From: Sagittula sp. P11
Lineage (GTDB): Bacteria; Pseudomonadota; Alphaproteobacteria; Rhodobacterales; Rhodobacteraceae
Direction of reading: 5' to 3'
DNA: 64,000 bases
Assembly (NCBI RefSeq): GCF_002814095.1
Contig: NZ_CP021913.1
Coordinates: forward strand, 3,196,001 to 3,260,000
Numbering within the stretch: position 1 is the stretch's first letter; every line of letters begins with the position of its first letter. The translations under genes and the position numbers were made by a program. Below are positions 36,387-45,643 of this stretch, in pieces. Below the pieces are notes generated by a model, which saw nothing but the letters and a program-made list of their open reading frames with translations, made no database searches and was not told the DNA's origin.

Positions 36387-37016
36387 ATGAATCGTCCGAA
36401 CCCATCGCGCCTCAAGCCCAGAAAAGCACCGCAACAGGCGCGTTCAGCCGCGACCCTGGAGGCCATCCACACGGCCACTATTCAGGTTTTGATTTCCGAA
36501 GGTGTCGCGCGGCTGACGACAGCGCGGGTTGCCGAACGAGCCGGCGTTTCCATCGGCACGATGTATCAATATTATCCCCACAAGCAGGCGCTGCTGTTTG
36601 CCTTGGTCGAAAAGCAGCTTGCAACCGTTACCGATTTCATGCTGGCCGCCGCCGAGCAGTTGCGCGGGCAGGACGCGGAGACGATAGCCGAAGGGCTTGC
36701 CCTCGCCTGGCTCAATGCCAAGACCTCCGACTCCGAAGCGTTCCAGACTCTGTATGGCATTGCCGCCGAATTCGACCTGCAGGCCAGCATGGGGCGAGTA
36801 CTCAGGCAGATGGCCGGGGAGTTTTCGAGCCTGCTGGCGACGGCGCCCGACGCTCGTTTTGCCGACCGCGATGCGGTGGCCTTCATGCTGGCGGTGATGA
36901 TTGGCGGGTCGGTACGCATGGTTCTCGATGCTGCGGCCTCGCCGGAGAATCTGTCCCGCCTGCGCCAGGAACTGCCGCGCGCCTGCCGCGCCTATATCGT
37001 CGCGGCGCAGGAATAG
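36387..37016 (+). CDS. TetR/AcrR-family regulator
   Basis: 209 residues. The N-terminal helix-turn-helix has LTTARVAERAGVSIGTMYQYYPHKQALLFALV, a typical TetR DNA-binding segment (residues 32-65). The C-terminal half is an all-helical ligand domain. It probably represses itself and the divergent SDR gene through the palindrome between them. Its ligand is unknown. Base composition is closer to the SDR gene than to the surrounding genes. Confidence 0.9.
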   Translation: MNRPNPSRLKPRKAPQQARSAATLEAIHTATIQVLISEGVARLTTARVAERAGVSIGTMYQYYPHKQALLFALVEKQLATVTDFMLAAAEQLRGQDAETIAEGLALAWLNAKTSDSEAFQTLYGIAAEFDLQASMGRVLRQMAGEFSSLLATAPDARFADRDAVAFMLAVMIGGSVRMVLDAAASPENLSRLRQELPRACRAYIVAAQE

Positions 37017-37141
37017 CGGCGTTGGAAGCGATGTATTCGGCTGGGCGCGAAGACCGAAACCGGGCAAGTCGTCATCCCGGGTGACATAACCATTAGCTGC
37101 GCCTCGACGGCTTCCACGAACCGTTCGGTCGGTTTGGTCAT
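37010..37141 (-). pseudogene. remnant of a tyrosine-recombinase (phage integrase) N-terminus
   Basis: Read on the minus strand from 37141, the first frame gives MTKPTERFVEAVEAQ, the next frame gives ANGYVTRDDDLPGFGLR, and a return to the first frame gives VFAPSRIHRFQRRYS. Joined, this matches the start of DUF4102-type integrases (TDRFV ... DDELPGFGLRV.PSG....YR). Two frameshifts and the loss of everything beyond about 44 residues show it is dead. It abuts the 3' end of the TetR gene, so the SDR/TetR pair may have come in with the element. Confidence 0.6.
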
Positions 37142-37338
37142 GTTCCCGTCCCAACGAAGCCCCGATTGCGAGTAGGCGCCTCGCAGGCATGCGGGCGGAA
37201 ACCAAGGCATGTTCGCAGATGGAGACTTCGGACAACGGATCCTGAAAAGAAATATATTTCAGATGGTTATCGTGCTCTGGCGTTCCCCTTGGCGCACTTC
37301 GAACAGGGCCATGAACCAACTCCAGTGGCGGCGGGCGG
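37142..37338. other. gap with no recognisable gene
   Basis: With the integrase remnant, this makes a stretch of over 300 bp without an intact gene (37017-37338). I see an AT-rich weak hairpin (CTGAAA and TTTCAG near 37242-37262) and otherwise only chance frames. It may be more decayed mobile-element sequence. Confidence 0.4.
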
Positions 37339-38343
37339 TCAGCGCCGGATCGAGCTGCGCCAGATCATGTTGACTGGCAGCGTGACGTTGGTGGGCGTGC
37401 CGTCGCCGGGCGTGCTGTCGAGCGCGCCGAGCGCCGCGCGGGCGATGTCGCGGATCGGCTGACGAAAGGTAGTCAGGCTGTAGGATTCCCATCCCGCCTG
37501 CTCGATGTCGTCGAACCCGATGACCGAGACGTCCTTCGGCACTTCCAGCCGGAAGCGCGTGCGTGCCGCGTCCATGACCCCGCAGGCGATCAGGTCGGTG
37601 GTGCAGAAGATGCCGTCGGGCCGTTCGCCCTGCGTGAGCAGCCGTGTCCCGAGGTCGAGGCCCGTCTGGTAGGAGGTGGGGCCGACTGCCGCCTCCGTGA
37701 TCGCGACGCCTGCCGCTGCCGCGGCCTGCCGGAAACCCGCGGCGCGGTCCTCCAGGCTGGCGGTCCCGGCGCAGGAATTGGCCAGCGCGATCCGGCGGCA
37801 GCCCGCCGCCGCCAGCGCCGCAAAGGCCTGCCGTCCGGCATTGGCATCCTCCAGCCGGATCATCAGCGAACCGGGCCGCTCCTCGTCGCGGTTGATGAGC
37901 ACGAGTTTCATGCCGTTGCGGCGGCAGGTCTCGGCCAGCGACATGTCGGGCATCCCCGACAGCACGATGGCGGCGTCGGTGCGATAGGCGATGGCCTGCC
38001 GCAGCGCCTGCGCGACGCTGTCGTCGGACCGGTCGGTGTTGATCAGCAGGCCCACCTTGCCCGCCGCCTGAAGCTGTTCGGTCAGCGCGGCCAGCAGGGC
38101 GGAACGGTAGGGGGTGTTCATCTCGGCGGCGATCAGCGCGACCAGCCCGGTGTTGGAGGTGATCAGCCCCCGCGCCAGGTGATTGACCTGGTAGCCAAGC
38201 TGCTCTGCCGCCGCCTCGATCCGGGCGCGGGTCTCCTTGGCCACCGAGGCGCCGGGCGTGAACGCGCGCGACACGGCGGTGCGGGAAACACCGGCAAGCT
38301 CGGCCACGTCCCGGGCGCTGACCTGTCGTTTCGTCATGTTCAT
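37339..38343 (-). CDS. LacI-family regulator
   Basis: 334 residues. N-terminal LacI helix-turn-helix (SARDVAELAGVSRTAVSRAF), hinge around LGYQVNHLARGL, then a periplasmic-binding-like sugar domain (VGLLINTDRSDD ... FCTTDLIACGVMDAAR ... VSVIGFDDIEQAGW). It is divergent from the Afu-type importer operon, with a palindrome in the gap, so it most likely controls that operon in response to its sugar-type substrate. The start at 38343 (MNMTKRQ) has AGGA five to six bases upstream; the ATG at 38337 is an alternative. Confidence 0.9.
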   Translation of the reverse strand: MNMTKRQVSARDVAELAGVSRTAVSRAFTPGASVAKETRARIEAAAEQLGYQVNHLARGLITSNTGLVALIAAEMNTPYRSALLAALTEQLQAAGKVGLLINTDRSDDSVAQALRQAIAYRTDAAIVLSGMPDMSLAETCRRNGMKLVLINRDEERPGSLMIRLEDANAGRQAFAALAAAGCRRIALANSCAGTASLEDRAAGFRQAAAAAGVAITEAAVGPTSYQTGLDLGTRLLTQGERPDGIFCTTDLIACGVMDAARTRFRLEVPKDVSVIGFDDIEQAGWESYSLTTFRQPIRDIARAALGALDSTPGDGTPTNVTLPVNMIWRSSIRR

Positions 38344-38401
38344 TGCAATCCTGTGCAGCCCCCGAGCCCCGGCCAGGCAACCATAGTTTTGTGAAGGTTT
38401 C

Positions 38402-38446
38402 TTGACAACTGGCGATTCGGCCGACAACCTGATGCACAGGTGTGCA
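38402..38446 (+). promoter_or_regulatory. promoter and LacI-type operator of the Afu-type operon
   Basis: A perfect TTGACA -35 box lies at 38402-38407, with no good -10 at the expected distance. An inverted repeat TGCACA-GG-TGTGCA follows at 38433-38446. The repeat is placed where a repressor would block transcription. Assignment to the divergent LacI protein is inferred. Confidence 0.5.
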
Positions 38447-38488
38447 AAGCACCCGGCCCGGTAACCGCCGGGAACTAGGGAGGATGAT

Positions 38489-39511
38489 ATGAAGACTTTG
38501 AAATACGCCCTGATTGGGGGCGCGGCTTTCCTGCCCGCGGGCGCGATGGCCGCAGAGCTGAACCTGATCTGCTCGGCCGACGTGGTGATCTGCGAAAAGC
38601 TGGTGAGCGAGTTCGAGGCCAGCCATTCCGACATCGACGTGAACATGGTGCGCCTGTCCTCGGGCGAGGCCTATGCCAAGGTCCGGGCCGAGGGCCGCAA
38701 CCCGCAGACCGACCTGTGGTGGGGCGGCACCGGCGACCCGCACCTGCAGGCCGCCCACGACGGGCTGACCGCGGAATACAAGTCGCCCATGCTGGAAGAG
38801 CTTCAGGACTGGGCGCAGGGGCAGGCAGAAACCTCGGAGTATCACACCGTGGGCGTCTATTCCGGTGCGCTCGGCTGGGGCTACAACAAGGACATCTTCG
38901 CCGAGAAGGGCATCAAGGCGCCGGAGTGCTGGTCCGACCTGCTCGACCCCGCGCTGAAGGGCGAGATCCAGATCGCCGACCCGAACTCCTCCGGCACGGC
39001 CTACACCACGCTCGCGACGCTGGTGCAGATCATGGGCGAGGACGAGGCGTTCGAGTTCCTCAAGAAGATGCACGGCAACGTCTCGCAGTACACGAAGTCC
39101 GGCTCCGCCCCGGTGAAGGCCGCGGCGCGCGGCGAAACGGGCCTTGGCATCGTGTTCCAGCATGACGCCGTCGCACAGGCGGTCGAGGGCTTCCCGGTCG
39201 AGGTCGGCTCTCCCTGCGAGGGCACGGGCTACGAGATCGGCTCCATGTCGCTGATCGAGGGCGCGCAGAACGAGGACTCCGCCAAGGTTTTCTACGACTG
39301 GGTGCTGACAGCGGAGGTGCAGAACATGATGCCGGAGGCAGGGTCCTTCCAGATCCCGTCGAACGCCTCGGCCACCCCGCCGAAGGAAGCGCCCGACCTG
39401 TCGAAGATCAAGCTGATCGACTACGACTTCGCCGAATTCGGCAGCGCGGAACGGCGCAAGGAACTGCTGTCCCGCTGGGATCAGGAGATCGGCAGCCTGC
39501 CGCTGCAATAA
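38489..39511 (+). CDS. ABC importer periplasmic binding protein, AfuA/FbpA type
   Basis: 340 residues with a signal peptide (MKTLKYALIGGAAFLPAGAMA). It belongs to the family often annotated as ferric-iron binding (Fbp/Afu). It lacks an obvious pair of adjacent iron-binding tyrosines and instead has polar loop motifs SSGEAYAKVRAEG, DLWWGGTGDP and ADPNSSGTAYTTL. Related AfuA proteins bind hexose phosphates. The operon also encodes a phosphatase of the inositol monophosphatase family, which favours a phosphorylated organic substrate. That substrate is inferred. Confidence 0.85.
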   Translation: MKTLKYALIGGAAFLPAGAMAAELNLICSADVVICEKLVSEFEASHSDIDVNMVRLSSGEAYAKVRAEGRNPQTDLWWGGTGDPHLQAAHDGLTAEYKSPMLEELQDWAQGQAETSEYHTVGVYSGALGWGYNKDIFAEKGIKAPECWSDLLDPALKGEIQIADPNSSGTAYTTLATLVQIMGEDEAFEFLKKMHGNVSQYTKSGSAPVKAAARGETGLGIVFQHDAVAQAVEGFPVEVGSPCEGTGYEIGSMSLIEGAQNEDSAKVFYDWVLTAEVQNMMPEAGSFQIPSNASATPPKEAPDLSKIKLIDYDFAEFGSAERRKELLSRWDQEIGSLPLQ

Positions 39512-39592
39512 GCCGTCCCTTGCGGACCGGGGATGCGCGGGCCATGGCGCGCGCATCCCCTGACCCCTCTCCTGACGCTTCCGGACATCGAG

Positions 39593-41803
39593 ATGAACAG
39601 AGACAACCGCAGGCTCGACCTGATCCTTGCGGCGGGGCTGATCGCGCTCGTCGCCCTGCCCTGGTACCGCGTGCGCCAGGGGTTCTTCGGCTTTGAATGG
39701 CTCGGCGACATCGCCGGGTCGGACAAGCTCTGGCCCGGCCTGTTCCAGGCCATCGACGGGCGCTGGCAGCTCTGGCCGGTGCTGGTGCTCTTTGCGCTGG
39801 CGGTGTGGCTGCGGCTCGGGCAGGCGCCGGGTGTGCGGGGCAGGGCGCTGGCCGGCATCGGCGTCGCCGGACTGGTCTGGCTGCTGGTCGAAGGCCTGTC
39901 CGTGGGCCTGCGCGGCTGGAACTGGGGCCTTCTGGAAACCACGTTCGGAGAGGTCGCGGGCCAGCAGGCCTTCGGCGCCGGGGCGGTCGTCCTGGGCTGC
40001 GTCTTTGCGCTCTTCGTGGCATTCGGTGCCGCGGAACGCGGCGCGCTGAAGGGCGACGCCTTCGTCCTCGGCGCGATCACGCTTCTGGTGCTGCTGGTCG
40101 GTGTCTTCGTCTTCTATCCGCTGGTGTCGATGTTCACCGGCGCGTTCCAGGACTTCGACGGATCCTTCACCACCGAGGGCGTGCAGAACAACATCTTCGA
40201 CCCGAAGATCTGGTCGCTGGCCTGCCTCTGGGGCGGCAACTGCGGCGTGGCCTGGCGAACGTTCTTCCTTGCCGTCTGCACGGCGACGGGCACGACGCTG
40301 CTGGGCCTCGTGTTCGCGCTGGTCGCGACGCGCACCGGCTTCCGGTTCAAGAAATCCCTGCGCCTGCTGACCGTGCTGCCTATCATCACGCCGCCCTTCG
40401 TGGTGGGCCTCGCGCTGACCATGCTGCTGGGCCGCCAAGGCACGCTGACGCAATGGATCGAGCTGGCGACGGGCTGGGAGCTGGGCCGCTGGCTATATGG
40501 CCTGACCGGCATCTGGATCGCGCAGATGCTGTCCTTCACCCCGATCTCCTTCCTCGTGCTGATCGGCGTGGTCGAGGGCATCTCGCCCTCGATGGAGGAG
40601 GCGTCGCAGACGCTGCGGTCTGACCGCTGGCGCACCTTCCGCAAGGTGTCCCTGCCGCTCATGGCACCGGGGCTGGCGAATGCCTTCCTGATCGGGTTCA
40701 TCGAGTCGATGGCCGACTTCGGCAACCCGCTGGTGCTGGGCGGCTCGGGCGGCGTGTTGTCCACGGAAATCTTCTTTGCCGTGGTCGGTGCGCAGAACGA
40801 TCCGGCAAGGGCCGCCGTGCTGGCCTCCGTCCTCTTGGTGTTCACGCTCTCGGCCTTCCTGGCGCAGCGGTTCTGGCTCTCGGGGCGGAACTACGCGACC
40901 GTGACCGGCAAGGGCGACGGCGGGCGCCACGCGCTGCTGCCGCGCCGCGTCGCCTGGCCGGTGGTGACCATCGCGGTGGCGTGGGCGCTCTTCACCATCA
41001 CCGTCTACGCGATGATCCTCTTCGGCGGCTTCGTGAAGACCTGGGGCCTCGACCATTCGCTGACGCTGGAACACTACATCCGCGCCTTCGGCGTGTCGCT
41101 CTCGGACGGGATCGCCTGGACCGGCGTCGCCTGGAACAGCTTCTGGACAACGATGGAGATCGCGCTGATCGCCGCGCCGCTGACCGCCGCCGTCGGCCTG
41201 CTGACCGCATGGCTGATCGTGCGGCAGCGGTTCCCGGGACGGTCGGTCTTCGAGTTCGCGCTGATGATGAGCTTTGCCATCCCCGGCACGGTCATCGGCA
41301 TCAGCTACATCATGGCCTTCAACCTGCCGCCGCTTCAGATGACCGGCACCGCCGCGATCCTCATCGCCTGCTTCGTCTTCCGCAACATGCCGGTCGGCGT
41401 GCGTGGCGGCGTGGCGGCCATGGCGCAGCTCGACGGCTCGCTGGACGAGGCGTCGCTGACGCTGGGGGCCGGATCGGGGCGGACCATGCGCAAGGTCATC
41501 CTGCCGCTGATGCGGCCCGCGATCCTCGCCGCGCTGGTCTACAGCTTCGTGCGGGCGATCACCTCGATCTCGGCGGTGATCTTCCTTGTCAGCGCGAAGT
41601 ACAACATGGCGACGGCCTACATCGTGGGCCTTGTCGAGAACGGCGAATACGGCATTGCCATCGCCTATTCCTCTGTCCTGATCCTCGTGATGATCACCGT
41701 GATCGGTGGGTTCCAGCTTCTGGTTGGAGAACGCCGGATCGGGCGGCGGGAATTGAAACAGTCCTTGAAGGCCGAGGCCGCAACACGGGAAGCCAACGCA
41801 TGA
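39593..41803 (+). CDS. ABC importer permease, fused double-domain (FbpB/AfuB type)
   Basis: 736 residues with about 12 or more hydrophobic segments and two permease halves, each with its own EAA loop (MEEASQTLRSDRWRTFRKV and LDEASLTLGAGSGRTMRKV). Both contact the ATPase. The first ~180 residues hold extra membrane helices before the first permease domain. The start at 39593 (MNRDNRRLD) is chosen because an earlier in-frame ATG at 39533 translates Pro-rich sequence; its ribosome site is weak. The stop overlaps the ATPase start. Confidence 0.9.
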   Translation: MNRDNRRLDLILAAGLIALVALPWYRVRQGFFGFEWLGDIAGSDKLWPGLFQAIDGRWQLWPVLVLFALAVWLRLGQAPGVRGRALAGIGVAGLVWLLVEGLSVGLRGWNWGLLETTFGEVAGQQAFGAGAVVLGCVFALFVAFGAAERGALKGDAFVLGAITLLVLLVGVFVFYPLVSMFTGAFQDFDGSFTTEGVQNNIFDPKIWSLACLWGGNCGVAWRTFFLAVCTATGTTLLGLVFALVATRTGFRFKKSLRLLTVLPIITPPFVVGLALTMLLGRQGTLTQWIELATGWELGRWLYGLTGIWIAQMLSFTPISFLVLIGVVEGISPSMEEASQTLRSDRWRTFRKVSLPLMAPGLANAFLIGFIESMADFGNPLVLGGSGGVLSTEIFFAVVGAQNDPARAAVLASVLLVFTLSAFLAQRFWLSGRNYATVTGKGDGGRHALLPRRVAWPVVTIAVAWALFTITVYAMILFGGFVKTWGLDHSLTLEHYIRAFGVSLSDGIAWTGVAWNSFWTTMEIALIAAPLTAAVGLLTAWLIVRQRFPGRSVFEFALMMSFAIPGTVIGISYIMAFNLPPLQMTGTAAILIACFVFRNMPVGVRGGVAAMAQLDGSLDEASLTLGAGSGRTMRKVILPLMRPAILAALVYSFVRAITSISAVIFLVSAKYNMATAYIVGLVENGEYGIAIAYSSVLILVMITVIGGFQLLVGERRIGRRELKQSLKAEAATREANA

Positions 41804-42858
41804 AGACCAGAGGCGCGGTTGAATTCCGCAACGTATCCAAGAAGTTCGGCCAGTTCACGGCGATCCCCGACCTGTCGTTGTCGATCGAGCCGGGGGAACT
41901 GGTGACGCTGCTTGGCCCCTCGGGCTGCGGCAAGACGACGACGCTCAGGATGCTGGCGGGGCTGGAAAGCCCGACCGCCGGGCAGATCCTGATTGGCGGG
42001 CAGGACGTGACGCGGCTGCCGGCCGACCGGCGCGACGTGTCCATGGTGTTCCAGAGCTACGCGCTGTTCCCGCACATGACGGTGGCGCAGAACGTGGCCT
42101 ACGGGCTGGAATCCGGCGGCATGAAGGCGCCCGAGGCGCGGGAACGCGCCGCTGACGCGCTGGCACTGGTGGGGCTCGACGGGCTGGGCGCCCGGCTGCC
42201 CGCCGAACTGTCCGGCGGCCAGCAGCAACGGGTCGCCGTGGCGCGCGCGCTGGTGCTGGAACCGCAGGTTCTTCTGCTGGACGAGCCGCTCTCCAACCTC
42301 GACGCCCGCCTGCGCCGCCGCGTGCGGACGGAAATCCGCGAGTTGCAGCAGCGGCTGGGCTTCACGGCGGTCTACGTGACCCACGACCAGGAAGAGGCGC
42401 TGGCCGTCTCCGACCGGATCGTGGTGATGAAGGAGGGCCTCGTGGCGCAGATGGGCTCCCCGCGCGAGCTGTACGAAGCACCCGCGTCGGAGTTCATCGC
42501 GGATTTCATCGGCGAGGCGAACGTGGTCGAGGGCCGCGTGCTGTCGGTCGCGGGGGACGAGGCGCAGGTGGATGTGGGCGGCGCGGTGATCGCGCTGCCG
42601 GCGCGCGGTCTGGGCGAAGGCCCGGCGCGGCTGGCCATGCGGTCGAACGCGGCGCGGGTCCGGTCGGGCGGCGAGGGCGTGCCGGGCACGGTGGCCTCCT
42701 CGGCCTACCTCGGCGACCATGTCGAATACGAGATCGATGGCGCTTTGGGACGGATATTCGTGGTCGACGACGAAAGCGACACGCCGCTGCCCGTGGGCGC
42801 GCCCGTGGTCCTGGACCTGCGCCCGCGCGGTCTGGCCCTGATCCCGGGTGCAGCATGA
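41800..42858 (+). CDS. ABC importer ATP-binding protein, FbpC/AfuC type
   Basis: 352 residues. Walker A GPSGCGKTT, Q-loop MVFQSYALFPHMTV, signature LSGGQQQRVAVARAL, Walker [17 protein letters not shown]-loop VYVTHDQEEAL. A C-terminal TOBE-like regulatory domain follows (residues 240-350). ATGA overlaps with both the permease and the phosphatase show a tightly coupled operon. Confidence 0.93.
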   Translation: MKTRGAVEFRNVSKKFGQFTAIPDLSLSIEPGELVTLLGPSGCGKTTTLRMLAGLESPTAGQILIGGQDVTRLPADRRDVSMVFQSYALFPHMTVAQNVAYGLESGGMKAPEARERAADALALVGLDGLGARLPAELSGGQQQRVAVARALVLEPQVLLLDEPLSNLDARLRRRVRTEIRELQQRLGFTAVYVTHDQEEALAVSDRIVVMKEGLVAQMGSPRELYEAPASEFIADFIGEANVVEGRVLSVAGDEAQVDVGGAVIALPARGLGEGPARLAMRSNAARVRSGGEGVPGTVASSAYLGDHVEYEIDGALGRIFVVDDESDTPLPVGAPVVLDLRPRGLALIPGAA

Positions 42859-43652
42859 GCACCCTGACCGAACGGCTGGCGGTGGCCGAACGCGTGGCCA
42901 GCGATGCAGGCGCGCTTGCGCTGGACTATTTCCTGCGGCGCGACGCGCTGGTGATCGAACGCAAGCGCCACGTCACCGACCTCGTGTCGGAGGCGGACCG
43001 CAACGTCGAGACGCTGATCCGCGACGCCCTGACGGCGGCCTTCCCCGAGGATGCGCAACTGGGCGAGGAACACGGCCTGTCCGAGGGCACCTCGGGCTTC
43101 ACCTGGGTCATCGACCCGATCGACGGCACGGCGCCCTATCTCAACGGCCTGCCGGGCTGGTGCGTTTCCATCGGCGGCCACGACGCCGAGGGGCCCGCCC
43201 TCGGGGTGATCGTCGCGCCGGTGCTGGGCGAGGTCTTCGTCGCGGCGCGCGGGCAGGGCGCACGGCTGAACGGCGCGCCCATGCGGGTGATGCCGGGCGA
43301 CCTGAGGTCCGGGATGCTGGGTGTGGGGGCCAACGACCGCGTCGCCTCCGACCGGGTGGGACAGATGCTCGCCGACCTGATGGAGGCCGGATCGTCCTGG
43401 ACCCGCTACGGCTCCGGTGCGCTCATGCTGGCCTGGGTCGCGGCGGGGCGGCTCGTGGGCTACGCCGAGCCGCGCATGTCCGCCTGGGACTGCATGGCCG
43501 CCTATGCGCTGATCCTAGAAGCCGGGGGCCGGGTGCTGCCCTTCCCGACCGGCCCGGACTTCGCGAAACCCGCGCCGGTGATGGGTGCGGGGCCGGGCAC
43601 CTTCGACGAACTGGCCCGCATCTGCGCCTTCGGCACTTCGGAGGCCTGGTAG
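42855..43652 (+). CDS. inositol monophosphatase family phosphatase
   Basis: 265 residues, IMPase/FIG superfamily (Mg2+-dependent). Metal-binding motifs are complete: GEEHGLSEG, WVIDPIDGTAPYLNG, and the late AWDCMAAYALILEAGG. It removes phosphate from sugar- or inositol-type phosphates in the cytoplasm. The four-base overlap with the ATPase gene ties it to the importer. I infer that the imported compound is phosphorylated and is dephosphorylated here. Histidinol-phosphatase-like activity also occurs in this family. Confidence 0.9.
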   Translation: MSTLTERLAVAERVASDAGALALDYFLRRDALVIERKRHVTDLVSEADRNVETLIRDALTAAFPEDAQLGEEHGLSEGTSGFTWVIDPIDGTAPYLNGLPGWCVSIGGHDAEGPALGVIVAPVLGEVFVAARGQGARLNGAPMRVMPGDLRSGMLGVGANDRVASDRVGQMLADLMEAGSSWTRYGSGALMLAWVAAGRLVGYAEPRMSAWDCMAAYALILEAGGRVLPFPTGPDFAKPAPVMGAGPGTFDELARICAFGTSEAW

Positions 43653-43662
43653 CCCCGCCCGG

Positions 43663-44664
43663 TCAGCGGATGCGCTGGCCCTTGGCGTCAAAGCGCATCT
43701 CCTGCGCCGCATCCCAGTCGAGCGAGACGTCGGCCCCTTCCTCCGGGATGGGGCTGGCGGCGTCCTGCCGGACTGTCAGCAGGTCGCCCTGAGCGCCGCG
43801 CAGGTGAATGAGCGTTTCCGCCCCCAGCGCCTCAGCGTATGCCACATGGGCGGGCAGGCGGCCCGAGGGCGCGATGCGCATGTGTTCGGGCCGAACCCCC
43901 ACCTTGCCCTCGCCGCTCTGTCCGATCTGCGCGGGGTCGAGGAAGTTCGTGGGCGGCGAGCCGATGAACCCGGCGACAAAGGCGGTGGCGGGATTGGCGT
44001 AGACCTCAAGCGGCGCGCCGATCTGGTCGGCCACACCACCGTTCATCACGATCATCCGGTCGGCCAGCGTCATCGCCTCCACCTGGTCGTGCGTGACATA
44101 AAGCGACGTTACCCCGAGGTCGCGTTGCAGCGCCTTGATCTCCAGCCGCATCTGCACGCGCAGCTTGGCGTCGAGGTTCGAGAGCGGCTCGTCGAACAGG
44201 AAGACCGCAGGCTTGCGCACGATGGCCCGGCCCATGGCGACCCGCTGCCGCTGCCCGCCGGACAGCTCGCGCGGCTTGCGCTTCAGGTAGGGCTCAAGCT
44301 GCAGCATCTTCGCCGCCTGCGCCACGCGGGTCTCGATCTCCGCCTTCGGGGTGCCCGCGATCTTCAGCCCATAGGCCATGTTGTCGAAGACCGACATGTG
44401 CGGGTAAAGCGCGTAGTTCTGGAAGACCATGGCGATGTCGCGGTCCATCGGCTCCACGTCGTTGACCGTCCTGCCGTCGATCTGCACCGCGCCGGAGGTC
44501 ACGGTCTCAAGTCCCGCCACCATGCGCAGCAGCGTGGACTTGCCGCAGCCCGAGGGGCCGACGATCACGATGAACTCGCCTTCGGACACATCGATCGAGA
44601 CGCCGTGGATGACCTCGGTCTTGCCGAAGGATTTCTTTACATTGTCGAGGGTCAGCGTCGCCAT
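43663..44664 (-). CDS. ugpC: glycerol-3-phosphate-type ABC importer ATPase
   Basis: 333 residues, MalK/UgpC group. Walker [10 protein letters not shown], signature [15 protein letters not shown], Walker [31 protein letters not shown], and a C-terminal TOBE domain with [10 protein letters not shown]. It powers UgpA/UgpE below. Its gene is the last of the minus-strand block, 121 bp after ugpE, and runs tail to tail with the phosphatase gene. The start is MATLTLDNV at 44664. Confidence 0.9.
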   Translation of the reverse strand: MATLTLDNVKKSFGKTEVIHGVSIDVSEGEFIVIVGPSGCGKSTLLRMVAGLETVTSGAVQIDGRTVNDVEPMDRDIAMVFQNYALYPHMSVFDNMAYGLKIAGTPKAEIETRVAQAAKMLQLEPYLKRKPRELSGGQRQRVAMGRAIVRKPAVFLFDEPLSNLDAKLRVQMRLEIKALQRDLGVTSLYVTHDQVEAMTLADRMIVMNGGVADQIGAPLEVYANPATAFVAGFIGSPPTNFLDPAQIGQSGEGKVGVRPEHMRIAPSGRLPAHVAYAEALGAETLIHLRGAQGDLLTVRQDAASPIPEEGADVSLDWDAAQEMRFDAKGQRIR

Positions 44665-44785
44665 TGGTCTTCTGTCCTGTTGTTCTGTTCCGCCCGGCGG
44701 CACGCCGTGCAGCCCCCGGCTGCCTCCATGGGCGGGGGCGTCACCCGCGGTCGGGGGTCACCCTTTTCTCCCAAGGAAAGCCGGC

Positions 44786-45643
44786 TCATTTCTCGCTGTC
44801 CACAAGGCCGCGGATGAAGAGTTTCTGCATGCCGATTACCACCAGAACCGGCGGGATCATGGCGAGGATCGAGGTCGCCATGATGACCGGCCAGTCGGCG
44901 ATGTCGTCTCCGCTGGGGAACATCTGCTTGATGCCCATGACGATGGTGTTCATCGACGGATCGGTGGTGATGAGCAGCGGCCAGAGGTACTGGTTCCAGC
45001 CGTAGATGAAGAGGATGACAAAGAGCGCGGCGATGTTCGTCCGGCTCATCGGCAGCAGGATGTCCCAGAAGAACCGCATGGGGCGGGCGCCGTCGACGCG
45101 CGCGGCCTCGGCCAGCTCGTCGGGGACGGTCATGAAGAATTGCCGGAAAAGGAACGTCGCCGTGGCCGAGGCGATCAGCGGCAGGATCAGCCCGCTGTAG
45201 CTGTTAAGCATCCCGAAGTTCGCGGCGACCTCGTAGGTCGGCACGATGCGCACCTCGACCGGCAGCATCAGCGTCAGGAAGATCAACCAGAAAAACAGGT
45301 GCCGGCCCGGAAAGCGGAAGTAGACGATGGCAAAGGCCGACAGGAGCGAGATGACGATCTTGCCGACCGCGATGCCGATGGCCATGACGGCCGAGTTGAA
45401 CAACATCAAGGCCACCGGCGCGTTGATGCCGGAGGTCAGGGCCTTGGCGTAATTCTCCCAGAACTGATCCCCCGGCAGCAGCGGCATCGGCGGACGGGCG
45501 ATTTCCGGCTGGCTGACGGTCGAGGCGACGAAGGCCAGCCAGATCGGGAAGAAGATGAAGAGGATGCCGAGGATCAGCCCCGCATGGGTCAGCCACAGGC
45601 CTGCGCCGCGTTTCTCGACCATTCCGTTGCGTTCGGAAGCCAT
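44786..45643 (-). CDS. ugpE: glycerol-3-phosphate-type ABC importer permease UgpE
   Basis: 285 residues with six membrane helices, MalG/UgpE family. The EAA loop is [22 protein letters not shown] and is followed by the typical [13 protein letters not shown]. The start at 45643 shares one base with the ugpA stop. It forms the channel with UgpA. Confidence 0.92.
   Translation of the reverse strand: MASERNGMVEKRGAGLWLTHAGLILGILFIFFPIWLAFVASTVSQPEIARPPMPLLPGDQFWENYAKALTSGINAPVALMLFNSAVMAIGIAVGKIVISLLSAFAIVYFRFPGRHLFFWLIFLTLMLPVEVRIVPTYEVAANFGMLNSYSGLILPLIASATATFLFRQFFMTVPDELAEAARVDGARPMRFFWDILLPMSRTNIAALFVILFIYGWNQYLWPLLITTDPSMNTIVMGIKQMFPSGDDIADWPVIMATSILAMIPPVLVVIGMQKLFIRGLVDSEK

Noticed and set aside
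38489-42858. Plain ferric-iron importer
   Set aside because: Family names suggest iron, but the binding protein has no visible adjacent Tyr pair, and the LacI regulator and overlapping phosphatase gene fit a phosphorylated sugar better. Iron cannot be fully excluded.
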